Shown: positions 9,901 to 17,397 of the stretch, piece by piece
Position numbering within the stretch: position 1 is the stretch's first letter
Layout of the letters: each line of letters starts with the position of its first letter
Origin: Shinella sp. XGS7
GTDB lineage: Bacteria; Pseudomonadota; Gammaproteobacteria; Burkholderiales; Burkholderiaceae_C
Direction: 5' to 3'
Assembly: GCF_020535565.1 (NCBI RefSeq)
Contig: NZ_CP084758.1
Span: forward strand, 585,501 to 649,500
Length of the DNA stretch: 64,000 nucleotides
Notes under the pieces: model-generated
What the model was told of the DNA's origin: nothing
Seen by the model: the letters and a program-made list of their open reading frames with translations, nothing else
Databases searched by the model: none
Made by a program: the position numbers and the translations under genes

Positions 9901-12441
9901 CCAGAACTCCACATCGAATCCTGCAGGGGTGATTGCTGGCAGATCGAAGCTGTACATCGACGCGTTGAACTGGCTTGTCCAGCCCTCTGTCTTAAGGGTT
10001 GCCAGCCTCAGGCCATCAAACACCCCACCCCTGCGAAGCAGATCTTGCGAAGCTAAGCCCAGACCGTCCCACGACGGGTGATCCGGTGGCAGCAGTAGCC
10101 GGTTACGTGCCTCTTTTGCGGCGGATCCGGGTACCGCGTCAAGGTAGACCGCAAGAAGGTCGCCTGTCGTAGTCGGCCAACCGGTCCCGAAACTTGCTTC
10201 CGACATCGGAAACCAGCCACCGCTGCAGGGCACCGGAATCGGCCGAAGCAACGCCATCATGGCATCCGAGCCGCGTTCACGCGCGATGGCACTACGGATC
10301 ATGCTGAGCGCCCACCTCAGAATTGCCAGGCATCGTTCCGCGTCTGGCCCCTTCAACTTTGCGGGCAGTTCGGGCGTGGCGTCCTTCAAGGTCCCTGTGA
10401 AGATGGCTTCCACGCGAAACTGCGTGACGAGGCCCTCTGCCAGATAAATGCGGACAGGTGTTTGCCGAGCAGGGCGGCTGTCTGGCTCGTAAACGGTGAT
10501 GCTCTCGTGCAGGAACGCCACCAGCGATTGAAGGCTGGTTGGAACGTCGACCGGCGCACCCTCACTGCCGATGTCGCTGTCATCTGCGGTTCCTTGGCGC
10601 GGGACGAAGAACACCCGCTTGGCACCGCTCGCTGCGTGCAGTCGGCCGTCATTCCCTAGGATCACTGGGTACCTAGCAAGTGCCCCCTGCCCATGCGGCA
10701 ACAGCAGTGCGACGTCATGCCAGAAGGCATTCCAATCTCCGCCCTCTCGGTGGATCTCGTCGGCAATGCTTGTGATCGTCGCCGCTAGTTGGTGCGACGT
10801 CGCTGCCGCGCCGCGATGTGGCTCGTGCATACTGGCCAACGCCAAAATCTGGCCGCGCCGCGATGCCAGGCCAGGGTGGAACATATCGAACGTCGCGTGC
10901 TTGCGCAGAAGCACCTCGCCAATGAGCCGCGTTCGGCCAGTGTCCGGGACCAGTGCCGTCGCTCCCAGCTTGCGCCAGCCGCGATCAGCCAGGGCCAGTG
11001 CCTCGTCGTCGAGGGAAGCCTTCGCACGCCGGAATGCTGCCCCGATAAGCTGAGTCCATCGGGTCGATGCCACGCCGTCGTCGCCGTACGGGGCCAACAC
11101 GTCGACGATCATGCGGGCTTCGTCCAAGTGCTTGCCAGCCAATTGCCCCCGTACGACGTCCACGACTAGGCCGGCTGCGGTATTCAGCAGCCGGCTGTTG
11201 TACCCATCGCTAAACGAAATGTCAGTCCGGCTCATGTTCCCGAAGAAGGGGGCATTGACGTGCACTGCACTACCTGTCGGGATGCCAGTTGGCAGGTAGA
11301 TGCTGAAGACTCCTGCCTCTGGCACCTCTGCTTTCCTGACTGCGATCGACACGGAAACGTCTTGAATCTCCGGCCAGCGTCCCGGTAGCGCCTTCACTGC
11401 TGCCTGAAACTCTTCAGTGGTGTCAGCGATATGGATCTGTCGCGTCCACAACTCATAGTCCCGGAAGTCTTCTTGGCCGTCAGACAGCCGGACCGTTCGG
11501 TGCGCCAGCGCACCGGTTCCCTCAGTCGTCTCGCGTGTGATCACACGATTGGCCCGCGCAGCACCATACAACTCCAGGGCACGCACGCGCTCAAGGAACA
11601 GCAGCGTGGTTGGACTCATCTGCGCCATATGCTCGCGAACCAGCTTCGCCGCTGCTTCTGACTTCAGCGGCAGCCGGATCACAGACATGAAACCCCTCTC
11701 CTCGAGAGCCTTCACGGCTGAACTCTGCGCTTGGCGGCGTGGCACGGGGAGAAGGTAGGGCGAAAGGAATCGGGTCTCCGTCGAAAGCCAACCCGCTCCT
11801 GCCGCTTGGACGCGAGCACGAAACTTCTCCAGCAGGGCCTCGGCCCAATCGACGATTGGCTCCCCTGTTACCGGTGACATAGGCACCGCTCCCCCGGCGG
11901 CCAGTGCGTCCATTGGCAATCGCAGGGCCTGAACGACTTCAGGGTCGAAGCCGAAGCAATAGCCGTCGAACTCAGAGCTTACTGGGCTGGACCTCGAGTA
12001 AACCTCGGGCCTGTCCGACACTTCCAGTACGCTCCTGAAACCCAGGCCCTTATTGCCGATACTCTTCTGAGGGTCTTTGTCGCTCTGACCCAATTGCGAA
12101 AGCCGTTCGAAGTTGGATCGAGTGAACGGCTGCCCATCGTTGGCGACCAGCAGCGTTCCGTACGTCGAGTCCTTCTGATCCAAAACAATGGCGATCCGCG
12201 CTGGTTGGTCGGACGCAGGCTGCTCGTGCAGTGCGTCGTGGGCGTTCTGGATCAGCTCGATCAGGAATCGACCGTGGTACTGGTGCTCGACCTGTTCGGT
12301 CAGGCTGTGCAGGCTGCGGTAGTTGGAAACGCCCTCCGCCACCTCGAAGAGAAAAGTACGGATCTTCGCCGCCGTCAAGGCCTCTACCTGGGCTTGGGGT
12401 TTAGACCACAGCCCTTCCACTTCGCCACTGGCAGCGCTCAT
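6928..12441 (-). CDS. Giant GHKL-ATPase (sacsin-like) protein with C-terminal DUF3883 nuclease-like domain; candidate defence gene
   Basis: 1,837 residues; AGGGAGAA precedes the ATG. The N-terminus carries a Hsp90/sacsin-type GHKL ATPase: RFLIELIQNAHDAL with Asn66, then VANDGQPF and IGNKGLGFRS (Asn130). The C-terminal 140 residues match DUF3883: GLAGEIYVFEMLRLRYG, NPFDDGAGCDF with Asp1744, and YKVEVKAS with Glu1757 and Lys1759, an arrangement like a PD-(D/E)XK nuclease core. The roughly 1,400 residues between show no motif I recognise. Codon use is mixed (TCG, GTC, CTC, GCA) and GC is lower than in flanking genes, which suggests acquisition. A GmtX-like gene lies downstream and an XRE gene upstream on the same strand. 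Phage defence is inferred from architecture and context. Confidence 0.85.
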   Translation of the reverse strand: MSAASGEVEGLWSKPQAQVEALTAAKIRTFLFEVAEGVSNYRSLHSLTEQVEHQYHGRFLIELIQNAHDALHEQPASDQPARIAIVLDQKDSTYGTLLVANDGQPFTRSNFERLSQLGQSDKDPQKSIGNKGLGFRSVLEVSDRPEVYSRSSPVSSEFDGYCFGFDPEVVQALRLPMDALAAGGAVPMSPVTGEPIVDWAEALLEKFRARVQAAGAGWLSTETRFLSPYLLPVPRRQAQSSAVKALEERGFMSVIRLPLKSEAAAKLVREHMAQMSPTTLLFLERVRALELYGAARANRVITRETTEGTGALAHRTVRLSDGQEDFRDYELWTRQIHIADTTEEFQAAVKALPGRWPEIQDVSVSIAVRKAEVPEAGVFSIYLPTGIPTGSAVHVNAPFFGNMSRTDISFSDGYNSRLLNTAAGLVVDVVRGQLAGKHLDEARMIVDVLAPYGDDGVASTRWTQLIGAAFRRAKASLDDEALALADRGWRKLGATALVPDTGRTRLIGEVLLRKHATFDMFHPGLASRRGQILALASMHEPHRGAAATSHQLAATITSIADEIHREGGDWNAFWHDVALLLPHGQGALARYPVILGNDGRLHAASGAKRVFFVPRQGTADDSDIGSEGAPVDVPTSLQSLVAFLHESITVYEPDSRPARQTPVRIYLAEGLVTQFRVEAIFTGTLKDATPELPAKLKGPDAERCLAILRWALSMIRSAIARERGSDAMMALLRPIPVPCSGGWFPMSEASFGTGWPTTTGDLLAVYLDAVPGSAAKEARNRLLLPPDHPSWDGLGLASQDLLRRGGVFDGLRLATLKTEGWTSQFNASMYSFDLPAITPAGFDVEFWAEFKKHIALSVRGSFMGLQPYVVGALYHFPGMADIELHEPAREALSKLILQSLPQWADGLEPLTFSKRGGQSDRKSGMSPLTYFLQTRAWLSVPGDSTATHWSRPSERWHVPSDVIARRTTHFAHLRALPHTIARRLDTDPELASLVHHLGMPYLDLHSETNDPRLLRELIAAIDSDVAPEPNVLLGQIRDAWHRFRPRFDQVALDHLPVRSKGRPLQQYAMTEGAVVYLPDLGTLASELEQFGVSVLTLYPQDATALRDWFQSAYGERVVPTSQLTLVPRVDGAVWNGSSAEPLSESALSWLTAPLLTLVAFYQQIRGIHAPSFRDRLERMREMRVDWVGRIELAVMSGDVEVMRTDVPAHWDLNRKTLLVSEHARRQPATIAMAIAQAIERDDLELPLRILLGPQSSIDIPPESLGDALTTLKISVEQLDAVRQHLRGDVGHSARLLQVLCEVLEPGCDFEGILSADTDEELAAAVAAIALTDVQTEDLVKLAAESRDSFQFGSALSRRLGQRFELPSWNAALLRLGRATLENREWLQQLSANLEEARGTMKRVAAHLLREPQALSYKEMLAGYDALGAGGLSLGRERWEIDFPTAMELVAGAVKDWPGGAKIADVLKGSNALASLRSRLDALGVDVKTDPDERCRANHQALSAVCEGLDRLRQAWWVKSGASSAFGDWRSIREELIGQGKESIGDRAYSESLTEVDVFAILWQKAGALMTPPSFATAVQSSADLAVLRAALAISDQDLEEANTRLAAQRAEALRRRHVVTVCGEDFDASDDNRSRLWHFLQERVEFHKLAADAPMDLGKSVELLPADAGRKRERKEIIDPKPTTPPQRQPKAVDELIGLAGEIYVFEMLRLRYGDDVVTASSWISSNSRQVFEENPFDDGAGCDFAFTAGGRSYKVEVKASVGDAPTFTLGSSEIALAMELATRKKGRRARFILVHVRNALSAAPEAVVLPNPYSAEGANSFRIDQADARVSYREKT

Positions 12442-12789
12442 TCCGTTCTCCCTGCATTCTTTTCAGCCATGCTAACGGAGCATGCCGACTGGGCATTGGC
12501 GTGTCACGATGAGCAGATCTACCTCGGCACATTCACTGCGAAGAACATGTAGGCCGTCGGTGACGCGTGTGCGGCGCTGCGGGCGCCGAAATGCGAGCAC
12601 CAGGCACTGAGCATCAGGTCAGCACCAGCACCGTGGGCATTTCAACCAGCGAAGCTGTCAAGCTTGACCGGCGCCCTCGACGGTAATCTTGTACATGACC
12701 TAGTGTTGCCGGCCAGCCAGCGACAAGCCATGTGGACGGCTTCATTCCATGGCGAGACGCAACCGCACCATGCTGAACAGGACTCCACA
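12442..12789. other. Non-coding stretch between the giant ATPase gene and the XRE gene
   Basis: No ORF here reads like a protein. It holds the ribosome site of the giant gene, a 17-bp hyphenated palindrome (12468-12484) and a perfect 12-bp palindrome GTCAAGCTTGAC (12657-12668). Room for a promoter between the two minus-strand genes suggests the giant gene has its own promoter. Confidence 0.5.
12468..12484. promoter_or_regulatory. Candidate operator palindrome upstream of the giant ATPase gene
   Basis: Perfect inverted repeat CATGCT-AACGG-AGCATG, 27 bp before the ATG at 12441. Its size and position suit an XRE-family dimer, and an XRE gene lies 306 bp further upstream. The link is an inference. 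Confidence 0.45.
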
Positions 12790-13074
12790 CTAACAACGCT
12801 TTCTTGAGGCGTGTGTATCAAGTGCCGCAGCCTGCTCAAGGCACGAATCCAGGCGCTCGGAGAAGGCACGGAACGACAGCCCCATGGCGCATACCCAATT
12901 TCGCAGCTCGACGACGTCAAGACGCCTGACGCCTCGCTCGCACTTGCTCACGTACGACTGGTCCTCGCCCAACGCAGCTGCCAAGTCCCGCTGTGTAAAG
13001 CCCGATTCCTCGCGAACCGCTCTCAGAAGCTCCATTAGCTGTCCGTATTGAGCGCTGTGTAGCGGATTTGGCAT
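12790..13074 (-). CDS. XRE-family HTH transcriptional regulator
   Basis: 94 residues, with GGGGAGGG just before the ATG. One helix-turn-helix of the lambda-repressor/XRE type spans about residues 14-70 (FTQRDLAAALGEDQSYVSKC, then ERGVRRLDVVELRNW). No metal, peptidase or sensor domain is attached. It lies upstream of and co-directional with the giant ATPase gene, so it is the natural candidate to silence it or a promoter between them. Only 31 bp separate it from the divergent ORF at 13106. Confidence 0.8.
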   Translation of the reverse strand: MPNPLHSAQYGQLMELLRAVREESGFTQRDLAAALGEDQSYVSKCERGVRRLDVVELRNWVCAMGLSFRAFSERLDSCLEQAAALDTHASRKRC

Positions 13075-13105
13075 TGCCCTCCCCAGGTAGAAAGGGCGAG
13101 GGTCG

Positions 13106-13465
13106 ATGCGAAAATGGAATATGCGAAAATCGCTTCAAATTCACGAATGGAAGCAAGCGATCATGGCAGCGCATCGGCGAGGTCGATATCTAGGTGTAGT
13201 TCTTGAAGAAGAGGTTGAGGCAACGTCCGCCCGCCTGGAAGCGTTGGGCCTTGTCGGCCAGAGAGCACTGGAAGTTGCCTCCGCCGCCACCCTCTACGCA
13301 AAAGAGGAGACCGAGCACCTCACGCGACAACTGGTGCCGAGGGAAACGTGGCCCGGCCATGTATGTCTTCGCAGGCATATCGTGCGTCCACGGGATGAAA
13401 CCTGGCTCATGCTCAGGTTCGACAAGAAAAGCCGCTGGACGCTTGACGCTGTGTTCGTCATCTAG
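13106..13465 (+). CDS. Hypothetical protein of the island
   Basis: 119 residues; GAGGG lies 4 nt before the ATG. The N-terminal half is helical (LEEEVEATSARLEALGLV). The C-terminal half looks like beta strands (ETWPGHVCLRRHIVRPRDET, then LMLRFDKKSRWTLDAVFVI). I do not recognise the family. The direct repeat ATGCGAAAAT occurs at 13106-13115 and 13121-13130, overlapping the start codon. An overlapping frame from 13203 is less protein-like before about 13470, so I treat the second half as a separate ORF; a frameshift joining the two cannot be excluded. Confidence 0.4.
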   Translation: MRKWNMRKSLQIHEWKQAIMAAHRRGRYLGVVLEEEVEATSARLEALGLVGQRALEVASAATLYAKEETEHLTRQLVPRETWPGHVCLRRHIVRPRDETWLMLRFDKKSRWTLDAVFVI

Positions 13466-13472
13466 AGCAGTC

Positions 13473-13739
13473 GTGCGGGGCGCAGTTGCCGAATACCTCT
13501 CCAGCCAGCGTGAGCGCCTGCGCAGGCTTGAGCAGTTCACACAAACGCCTAGCTATGACCACCTCTTGGGGAAGGTACGAGAACTCTCTGCTGAAGATCC
13601 AGAACCTTGGTTTTTGGATTGGTTGATGAGTCCGATGCCTGGGAGCCTCAGTTGTCGACTCGATCTCACTGAACTGGAAGGCAGCGAGGCACTATTGCTG
13701 GACGAGTTGCTGCGCGTCGTCAGCGGCGTATGCGCGTGA
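13473..13739 (+). CDS. Hypothetical protein, weakly like the tail of MbcA/ParS/Xre antitoxins
   Basis: 88 residues from a GTG at 13473, starting 7 bp after the preceding stop. The tail WFLDWLMSPMPGSL followed by LDLTELEGSEALLLDELLRV and GVCA recalls the C-terminal DUF2384 pattern of MbcA/ParS/Xre antitoxins, but conserved residues are missing and no RES-type toxin is adjacent. It may be a remnant or part of a frameshifted longer gene with the ORF at 13106. Confidence 0.35.
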   Translation: MRGAVAEYLSSQRERLRRLEQFTQTPSYDHLLGKVRELSAEDPEPWFLDWLMSPMPGSLSCRLDLTELEGSEALLLDELLRVVSGVCA

Positions 13740-13967
13740 GAAAACTGTTTGAGGGACTCTAGGGCCCTGAACTTCCTCAGCCAGGCGATACGGCAGGCGA
13801 GGCCAGGCGCTGCGCGCCCGGCTAGTCCATGGACAACCCTTGCGTTGCCCACGGACAAATTGCGAGGCTTGTTCAACTCCCAATTCAAGCCATTTCAGCT
13901 ACCCACAAATTCACCCAAGTAATCAACGAGCTTCTTGACTAGAAGTGCTCGATTTGCGTGTGGGTAG

Positions 13968-14004
13968 AGAAAAAAAGGGCCCGGACCCAGTGAGGGTACG
14001 GGCC
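13968..14004 (-). terminator. Intrinsic terminator of ssb
   Basis: On the minus strand, an imperfect stem GGCCCGTACCC / GGGTCCGGGCC with a TCACT loop is followed by a run of Ts (A-run 13968-13976 on the plus strand). It begins 31 bp past the ssb stop. The rest of 13740-14034 holds nothing else I can support. Confidence 0.85.
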
Positions 14005-14034
14005 ATTACCCACAGAAAGTGGATCTACTGGTCT

Positions 14035-14586
14035 CTAGAACGGGATGTCGTCATCCATATCGTCAAAGCCCGTGGCCGGCTTGGGGGCCGGCGCGGGACG
14101 CGGGGCCGGCGCACGCGGAGCGGCCGCGCGCGGGGCCGGGGCGTCGAAATCGCCGCCGCCCATATCGCCACCGCGGTCGCCGCCACGGCCGGCACCGCCG
14201 CCGCGGCTGTAGCCGCCACCGCCGCCGCCGCCACCCATATCGTCACCGCCGTCGCGGCTGCCCAGCAGCTGCATCTGGTCGGCAATGATCTCGGTGGTGT
14301 ACTGGTCGCGGCCTTCCTTGTCCTGCCACTTACGGGTGCGCAGACGCCCTTCCACATAGAGCGGACGGCCCTTCTTGCAGTACTGACCCACGATCTCGGC
14401 CAGCTTGTCGTTGAACACCACGCGGTGCCACTCGGTCTCTTCCTGGCGCTCGCCGCTCTCACGGTTCTTCCAGTTGCGGGTGGTGGCCAGGCTGATGGTG
14501 CAGAAGGCCACGCCGCTGGGGTTGTAGCGCAGCTCCGGGTCGCGACCCAGATTGCCGATGAGAATGACTTTGTTGACCGAGGCCAT
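14035..14586 (-). CDS. ssb: Single-stranded DNA-binding protein
   Basis: 183 residues from the ATG at 14586 ([12 protein letters not shown]). The frame runs further upstream, but only this start fits the family. An OB-fold fills residues 1-110 ([39 protein letters not shown]). A Gly-rich then Pro/Ala-rich linker leads to the acidic tip DMDDDIPF, which in SSB recruits replication and repair proteins, including RecQ. recQ lies 2.8 kb away. It is transcribed alone and ends at a strong terminator. No LexA box was seen upstream. Confidence 0.96.
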   Translation of the reverse strand: MASVNKVILIGNLGRDPELRYNPSGVAFCTISLATTRNWKNRESGERQEETEWHRVVFNDKLAEIVGQYCKKGRPLYVEGRLRTRKWQDKEGRDQYTTEIIADQMQLLGSRDGGDDMGGGGGGGGYSRGGGAGRGGDRGGDMGGGDFDAPAPRAAAPRAPAPRPAPAPKPATGFDDMDDDIPF

Positions 14587-14721
14587 AGATGCGCTCCGCT
14601 GGCGTTTCCTGATTTCTAAGGCCTGGATTATGCCGCCCCGCCCAACTGCGCCCCATGCCCAGGATCCCGCACTTGGTCGCCGCGGGCCCGGCCCCGGGAA
14701 AGCGGCCCCTAAGATGCCTGC

Positions 14722-15825
14722 ATGACCCGCCCGGCCCGCCCCGACTCCAACCACCGCCTCTGGCTGGCCTATGCCGGCCTGTGCCTGCTGAGCTGGATGC
14801 TCTATGCCATGGCCGGCGCCGAGCTGCAGCGCGGGCTCTGGCAGGTCTGGGAGGCGGCCTACCAGGCCACCCTGAGCCTGAGTCCGCCGATACTGCTGGG
14901 CCCCCTGGTCTGGCCCTGGGTGCGCGGGCTGGACCGGCTGGGCGATCGCGGTGGCAGTGCCGCCCAGCTGCTGCTACACGGCCTGGGCGCCCTGGGCTTT
15001 GCCGCGGCCTGGCAGCTGCTGGAGTTCGCCCTGTCCTGGCTGCTGTTCGGCCCCATGCACGCCCAGGCCAGCTTCCAGCAGACCGTGCTGTGGCGCGGCA
15101 TCTGGGGCGTCTTCGTCTACACCGCCCTGGCGAGCGGCTTCACCGCCGTGCTCAATGCGCGGCGCGCCCGCCGCAACGCGCTGGCGGCGGCCCAGGCCGA
15201 GTCGGCCCTGGCGCGGGCCGAGCTGGCCGCCATCAGCGGCAAGCTCAACCCGCACTTTCTCTTCAACACCCTGAACTCCCTGATCGCCCTGACCCGCAAG
15301 GACGCCAAGGCGGCCGAGGCAGCCCTGCTGCGCTTCTCGGGCATGCTGCGCTATGTGCTGGACACCAAGCGCGGCGCCGAGACGCGGGTCAGCCTGGCCG
15401 AGGAGCTGGAGTTCGTGCGCGACTACCTGGCCCTGGAAACCCTGCGCCTGGGCGAGCGCCTCACGGTGCGCTGGGAGGTGGAGCCCGAGACCCTGGACGA
15501 TGAGATCCCGCCGCTGAGCCTGCAGCCCCTGGTGGAGAACAGCATCCAGCATGGCGTGGCGCCACGCGCCCAGGGCGGCAGTGTGCGCATCGCCGCGCGC
15601 CGCGACGTGCTCAACGACGGCCTGGCCCTGACCGTGCAGGACGATGGCCCGGGCTGCGAGCCTGCCCGGCTGAACACGCCGGCCGAAGCCGGCCAGCGCC
15701 GCGGCATCGGCCTGAGCGCCCTGCAGCGCCGCTTTGCCCTGGACTACGAGGGCCGCGCCCGGCTCAAGATCCACACCGCTCCCGGCGCGGGTTTCCGCGT
15801 CGACCTCTGGATACCGCAGACATGA
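14722..15825 (+). CDS. LytS/AlgZ-type membrane sensor histidine kinase
   Basis: 367 residues. Four predicted membrane helices fill residues 15-140, with no separate sensor domain. A His_kinase (PF06580-type) domain follows, with the signature [13 protein letters not shown] (His178), a coiled run before it, and a GHKL ATPase ([28 protein letters not shown]). It overlaps the LytTR regulator gene by 4 nt (ATGA), so the two are translationally coupled. This is the AlgZ/FimS-AlgR arrangement. The signal sensed is unknown. Confidence 0.9.
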   Translation: MTRPARPDSNHRLWLAYAGLCLLSWMLYAMAGAELQRGLWQVWEAAYQATLSLSPPILLGPLVWPWVRGLDRLGDRGGSAAQLLLHGLGALGFAAAWQLLEFALSWLLFGPMHAQASFQQTVLWRGIWGVFVYTALASGFTAVLNARRARRNALAAAQAESALARAELAAISGKLNPHFLFNTLNSLIALTRKDAKAAEAALLRFSGMLRYVLDTKRGAETRVSLAEELEFVRDYLALETLRLGERLTVRWEVEPETLDDEIPPLSLQPLVENSIQHGVAPRAQGGSVRIAARRDVLNDGLALTVQDDGPGCEPARLNTPAEAGQRRGIGLSALQRRFALDYEGRARLKIHTAPGAGFRVDLWIPQT

Positions 15826-16595
15826 ACAAGATCCGCACCCTGATCGCCGAGGACGAGCCCCTGGCCAGTGAAGCCCTGGCCGACTGGGTCCAGGCCCTGC
15901 CCCAGCTGGAGCTGGTGGCCTGCTGTGCCGATGGCGAGAGCGCCCTGGCCCAGATCCGCGCCCTGCAGCCCGAGCTGGTGCTGCTGGACATCCAGATGCC
16001 CGGCCTCACCGGCCTGCAGGTGCTGCGCGCCCTGGGCGAGGCCGGCCTGCCGCGACGCCCGGCCGTGATCTTCACCACCGCCTATGACGAGCATGCGCTC
16101 ACCGCCTTCGAGCTGCATGCGGTGGACTATCTGCTCAAACCCTTCTCCCAGGAGCGCTTCGAGGAAGCGGTGGAGCATGCCCTGGGCATCCTGGCCAGCA
16201 GCGGCACGGCCGGCGCGCCGGCCCTGCCCGAGGCCGATCTGGAGCGCAGCCTGCAAAGCCCCGAGGCGCCGTTGAGCCGCATCCTGGTGCGCGACCAGGG
16301 CAAGATCTTCCCGCTCAGCGTGGACGCCATCGAATACCTGCGCTCCGACACCAAGTACACCGCCATCGCCAGCCGCGGCCGCCAGTTCCTGGTGCGCCTG
16401 CCCATCAGCAGCTTCGAGCAGCGCCTGGACCCGGCGCGCTTTCTCAAGCTGCAACGCAGCTGCATCGTGAACCTGGACTTCGTCGAGGCCATGACCCCTG
16501 ACGAGAGCTCGCAGCTGGTGGTGCAGATGCAGGACGGCACGCGCTTCACGGCCAGCCGCGATGTGTCCAAGAAACTGCGGGAGCAATCGATATGA
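15822..16595 (+). CDS. LytTR-family response regulator (AlgR-like)
   Basis: 257 residues. The receiver domain (1-120) has the acidic pair AEDE near residue 10, phospho-acceptor Asp56 (LLDIQMPG) and Lys in LLKPF. A linker of about 40 residues leads to a LytTR DNA-binding domain (about 155-255; IEYLRSDTKYTAIASRGRQF, then FLKLQRSCIVNL). LytTR proteins bind direct repeats; the AlgR subgroup prefers CCGTTCGTC-like sites. Similar GTTCGTC boxes precede the three small genes at 22191-23462, which are possible targets. The stop overlaps the next gene by 4 nt. Confidence 0.92.
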   Translation: MNKIRTLIAEDEPLASEALADWVQALPQLELVACCADGESALAQIRALQPELVLLDIQMPGLTGLQVLRALGEAGLPRRPAVIFTTAYDEHALTAFELHAVDYLLKPFSQERFEEAVEHALGILASSGTAGAPALPEADLERSLQSPEAPLSRILVRDQGKIFPLSVDAIEYLRSDTKYTAIASRGRQFLVRLPISSFEQRLDPARFLKLQRSCIVNLDFVEAMTPDESSQLVVQMQDGTRFTASRDVSKKLREQSI

Positions 16596-17344
16596 GCCCC
16601 TGGCTGCATCACCCTGTCCGGCACTCGAGCCGCTGGCAAGCCCTGACCCTGGCTCTGCTACTCCTGCTGCAGGCCGGCGCTGCTGCGGCCCAGGACGGCG
16701 TCGGGCGCAGCTACAGCCCCGGCCCCTTCCAGCGCCTGGAGATCAACGGTTCTGCCGATGTGCGTCTGCAGCAGGGCGAGCGCGACGAGGTCTTCATCAG
16801 CGGGGACGAGGACATGCAGAAGAGCGTGCAGCTGCTGCTGCGGGGCAACCGGCTCGAGGTCCAGCCCTCGGGCGGCTGGAAGTTCTGGCGCAGCAAGCGT
16901 CTGCAGATGGAGGTCACGGTGCGCAATCTGGAGCAGCTGGAGCTCTCCGGCAATGGCGAGGTGCATGCGCCGGGCACCTTCCGCGTCGATCGCCTGGGCG
17001 TGGGCATCGCAGGCTCGGGCCTGGTGCGCTTTGATGATCTGCAGGCGCAGCGTCTGCACTTCGCCATCGCAGGTTCGGGCGAGGGTCAGCTGCGCGGCCA
17101 GGCCAACTCCCTGTCCCTGGCGATCTCCGGCAAGGGCAAGCTGATGGCGGAGCAGCTGCGCAGCGCGCGGGGCGCCGTGGCCATCAGCGGCGTGGGGCAG
17201 GCCCAGATCTGGGTCACCCAGTCGCTGAGCATCAACATCATGGGTGTGGGCACGGTGGATTACTGGGGCAACCCCCAGCTCAGCCGGGCCACCTCGGGTG
17301 TGGCCACGATCAATGCCCGCGGGGAGACGCCGCCCGCCCCCTGA
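16592..17344 (+). CDS. Secreted DUF2807 (GIN/adhesin-head) protein
   Basis: 250 residues with a clear signal peptide (about residues 1-33, ending AAAAQ). The mature part is a repetitive beta-rich DUF2807 domain: [39 protein letters not shown], and further GSG-type turns repeating roughly every 25 residues. It is predicted to form a beta solenoid in the periplasm or at the cell surface. It is the third gene of the LytS-LytTR operon (4-nt overlap), which suggests it is part of the sensed or regulated envelope function. Confidence 0.85.
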   Translation: MSPWLHHPVRHSSRWQALTLALLLLLQAGAAAAQDGVGRSYSPGPFQRLEINGSADVRLQQGERDEVFISGDEDMQKSVQLLLRGNRLEVQPSGGWKFWRSKRLQMEVTVRNLEQLELSGNGEVHAPGTFRVDRLGVGIAGSGLVRFDDLQAQRLHFAIAGSGEGQLRGQANSLSLAISGKGKLMAEQLRSARGAVAISGVGQAQIWVTQSLSINIMGVGTVDYWGNPQLSRATSGVATINARGETPPAP

Positions 17345-17397
17345 ATCATCCCGCCAGCGGCGGGCAGCCCGAGCTCGGAGCGACAATAGCCGGCTCC

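Noticed and set aside
13203-13739. A single 178-residue ORF
   Set aside because: Its first 90 residues are Ser/Arg/Pro-rich and unlike a protein, and the overlapping frame from 13106 reads better there. I annotated only the part from 13473.
14160-14260. GCC/GCG-rich tandem repeats
   Set aside because: They encode the Gly-rich linker of SSB and need no separate explanation.
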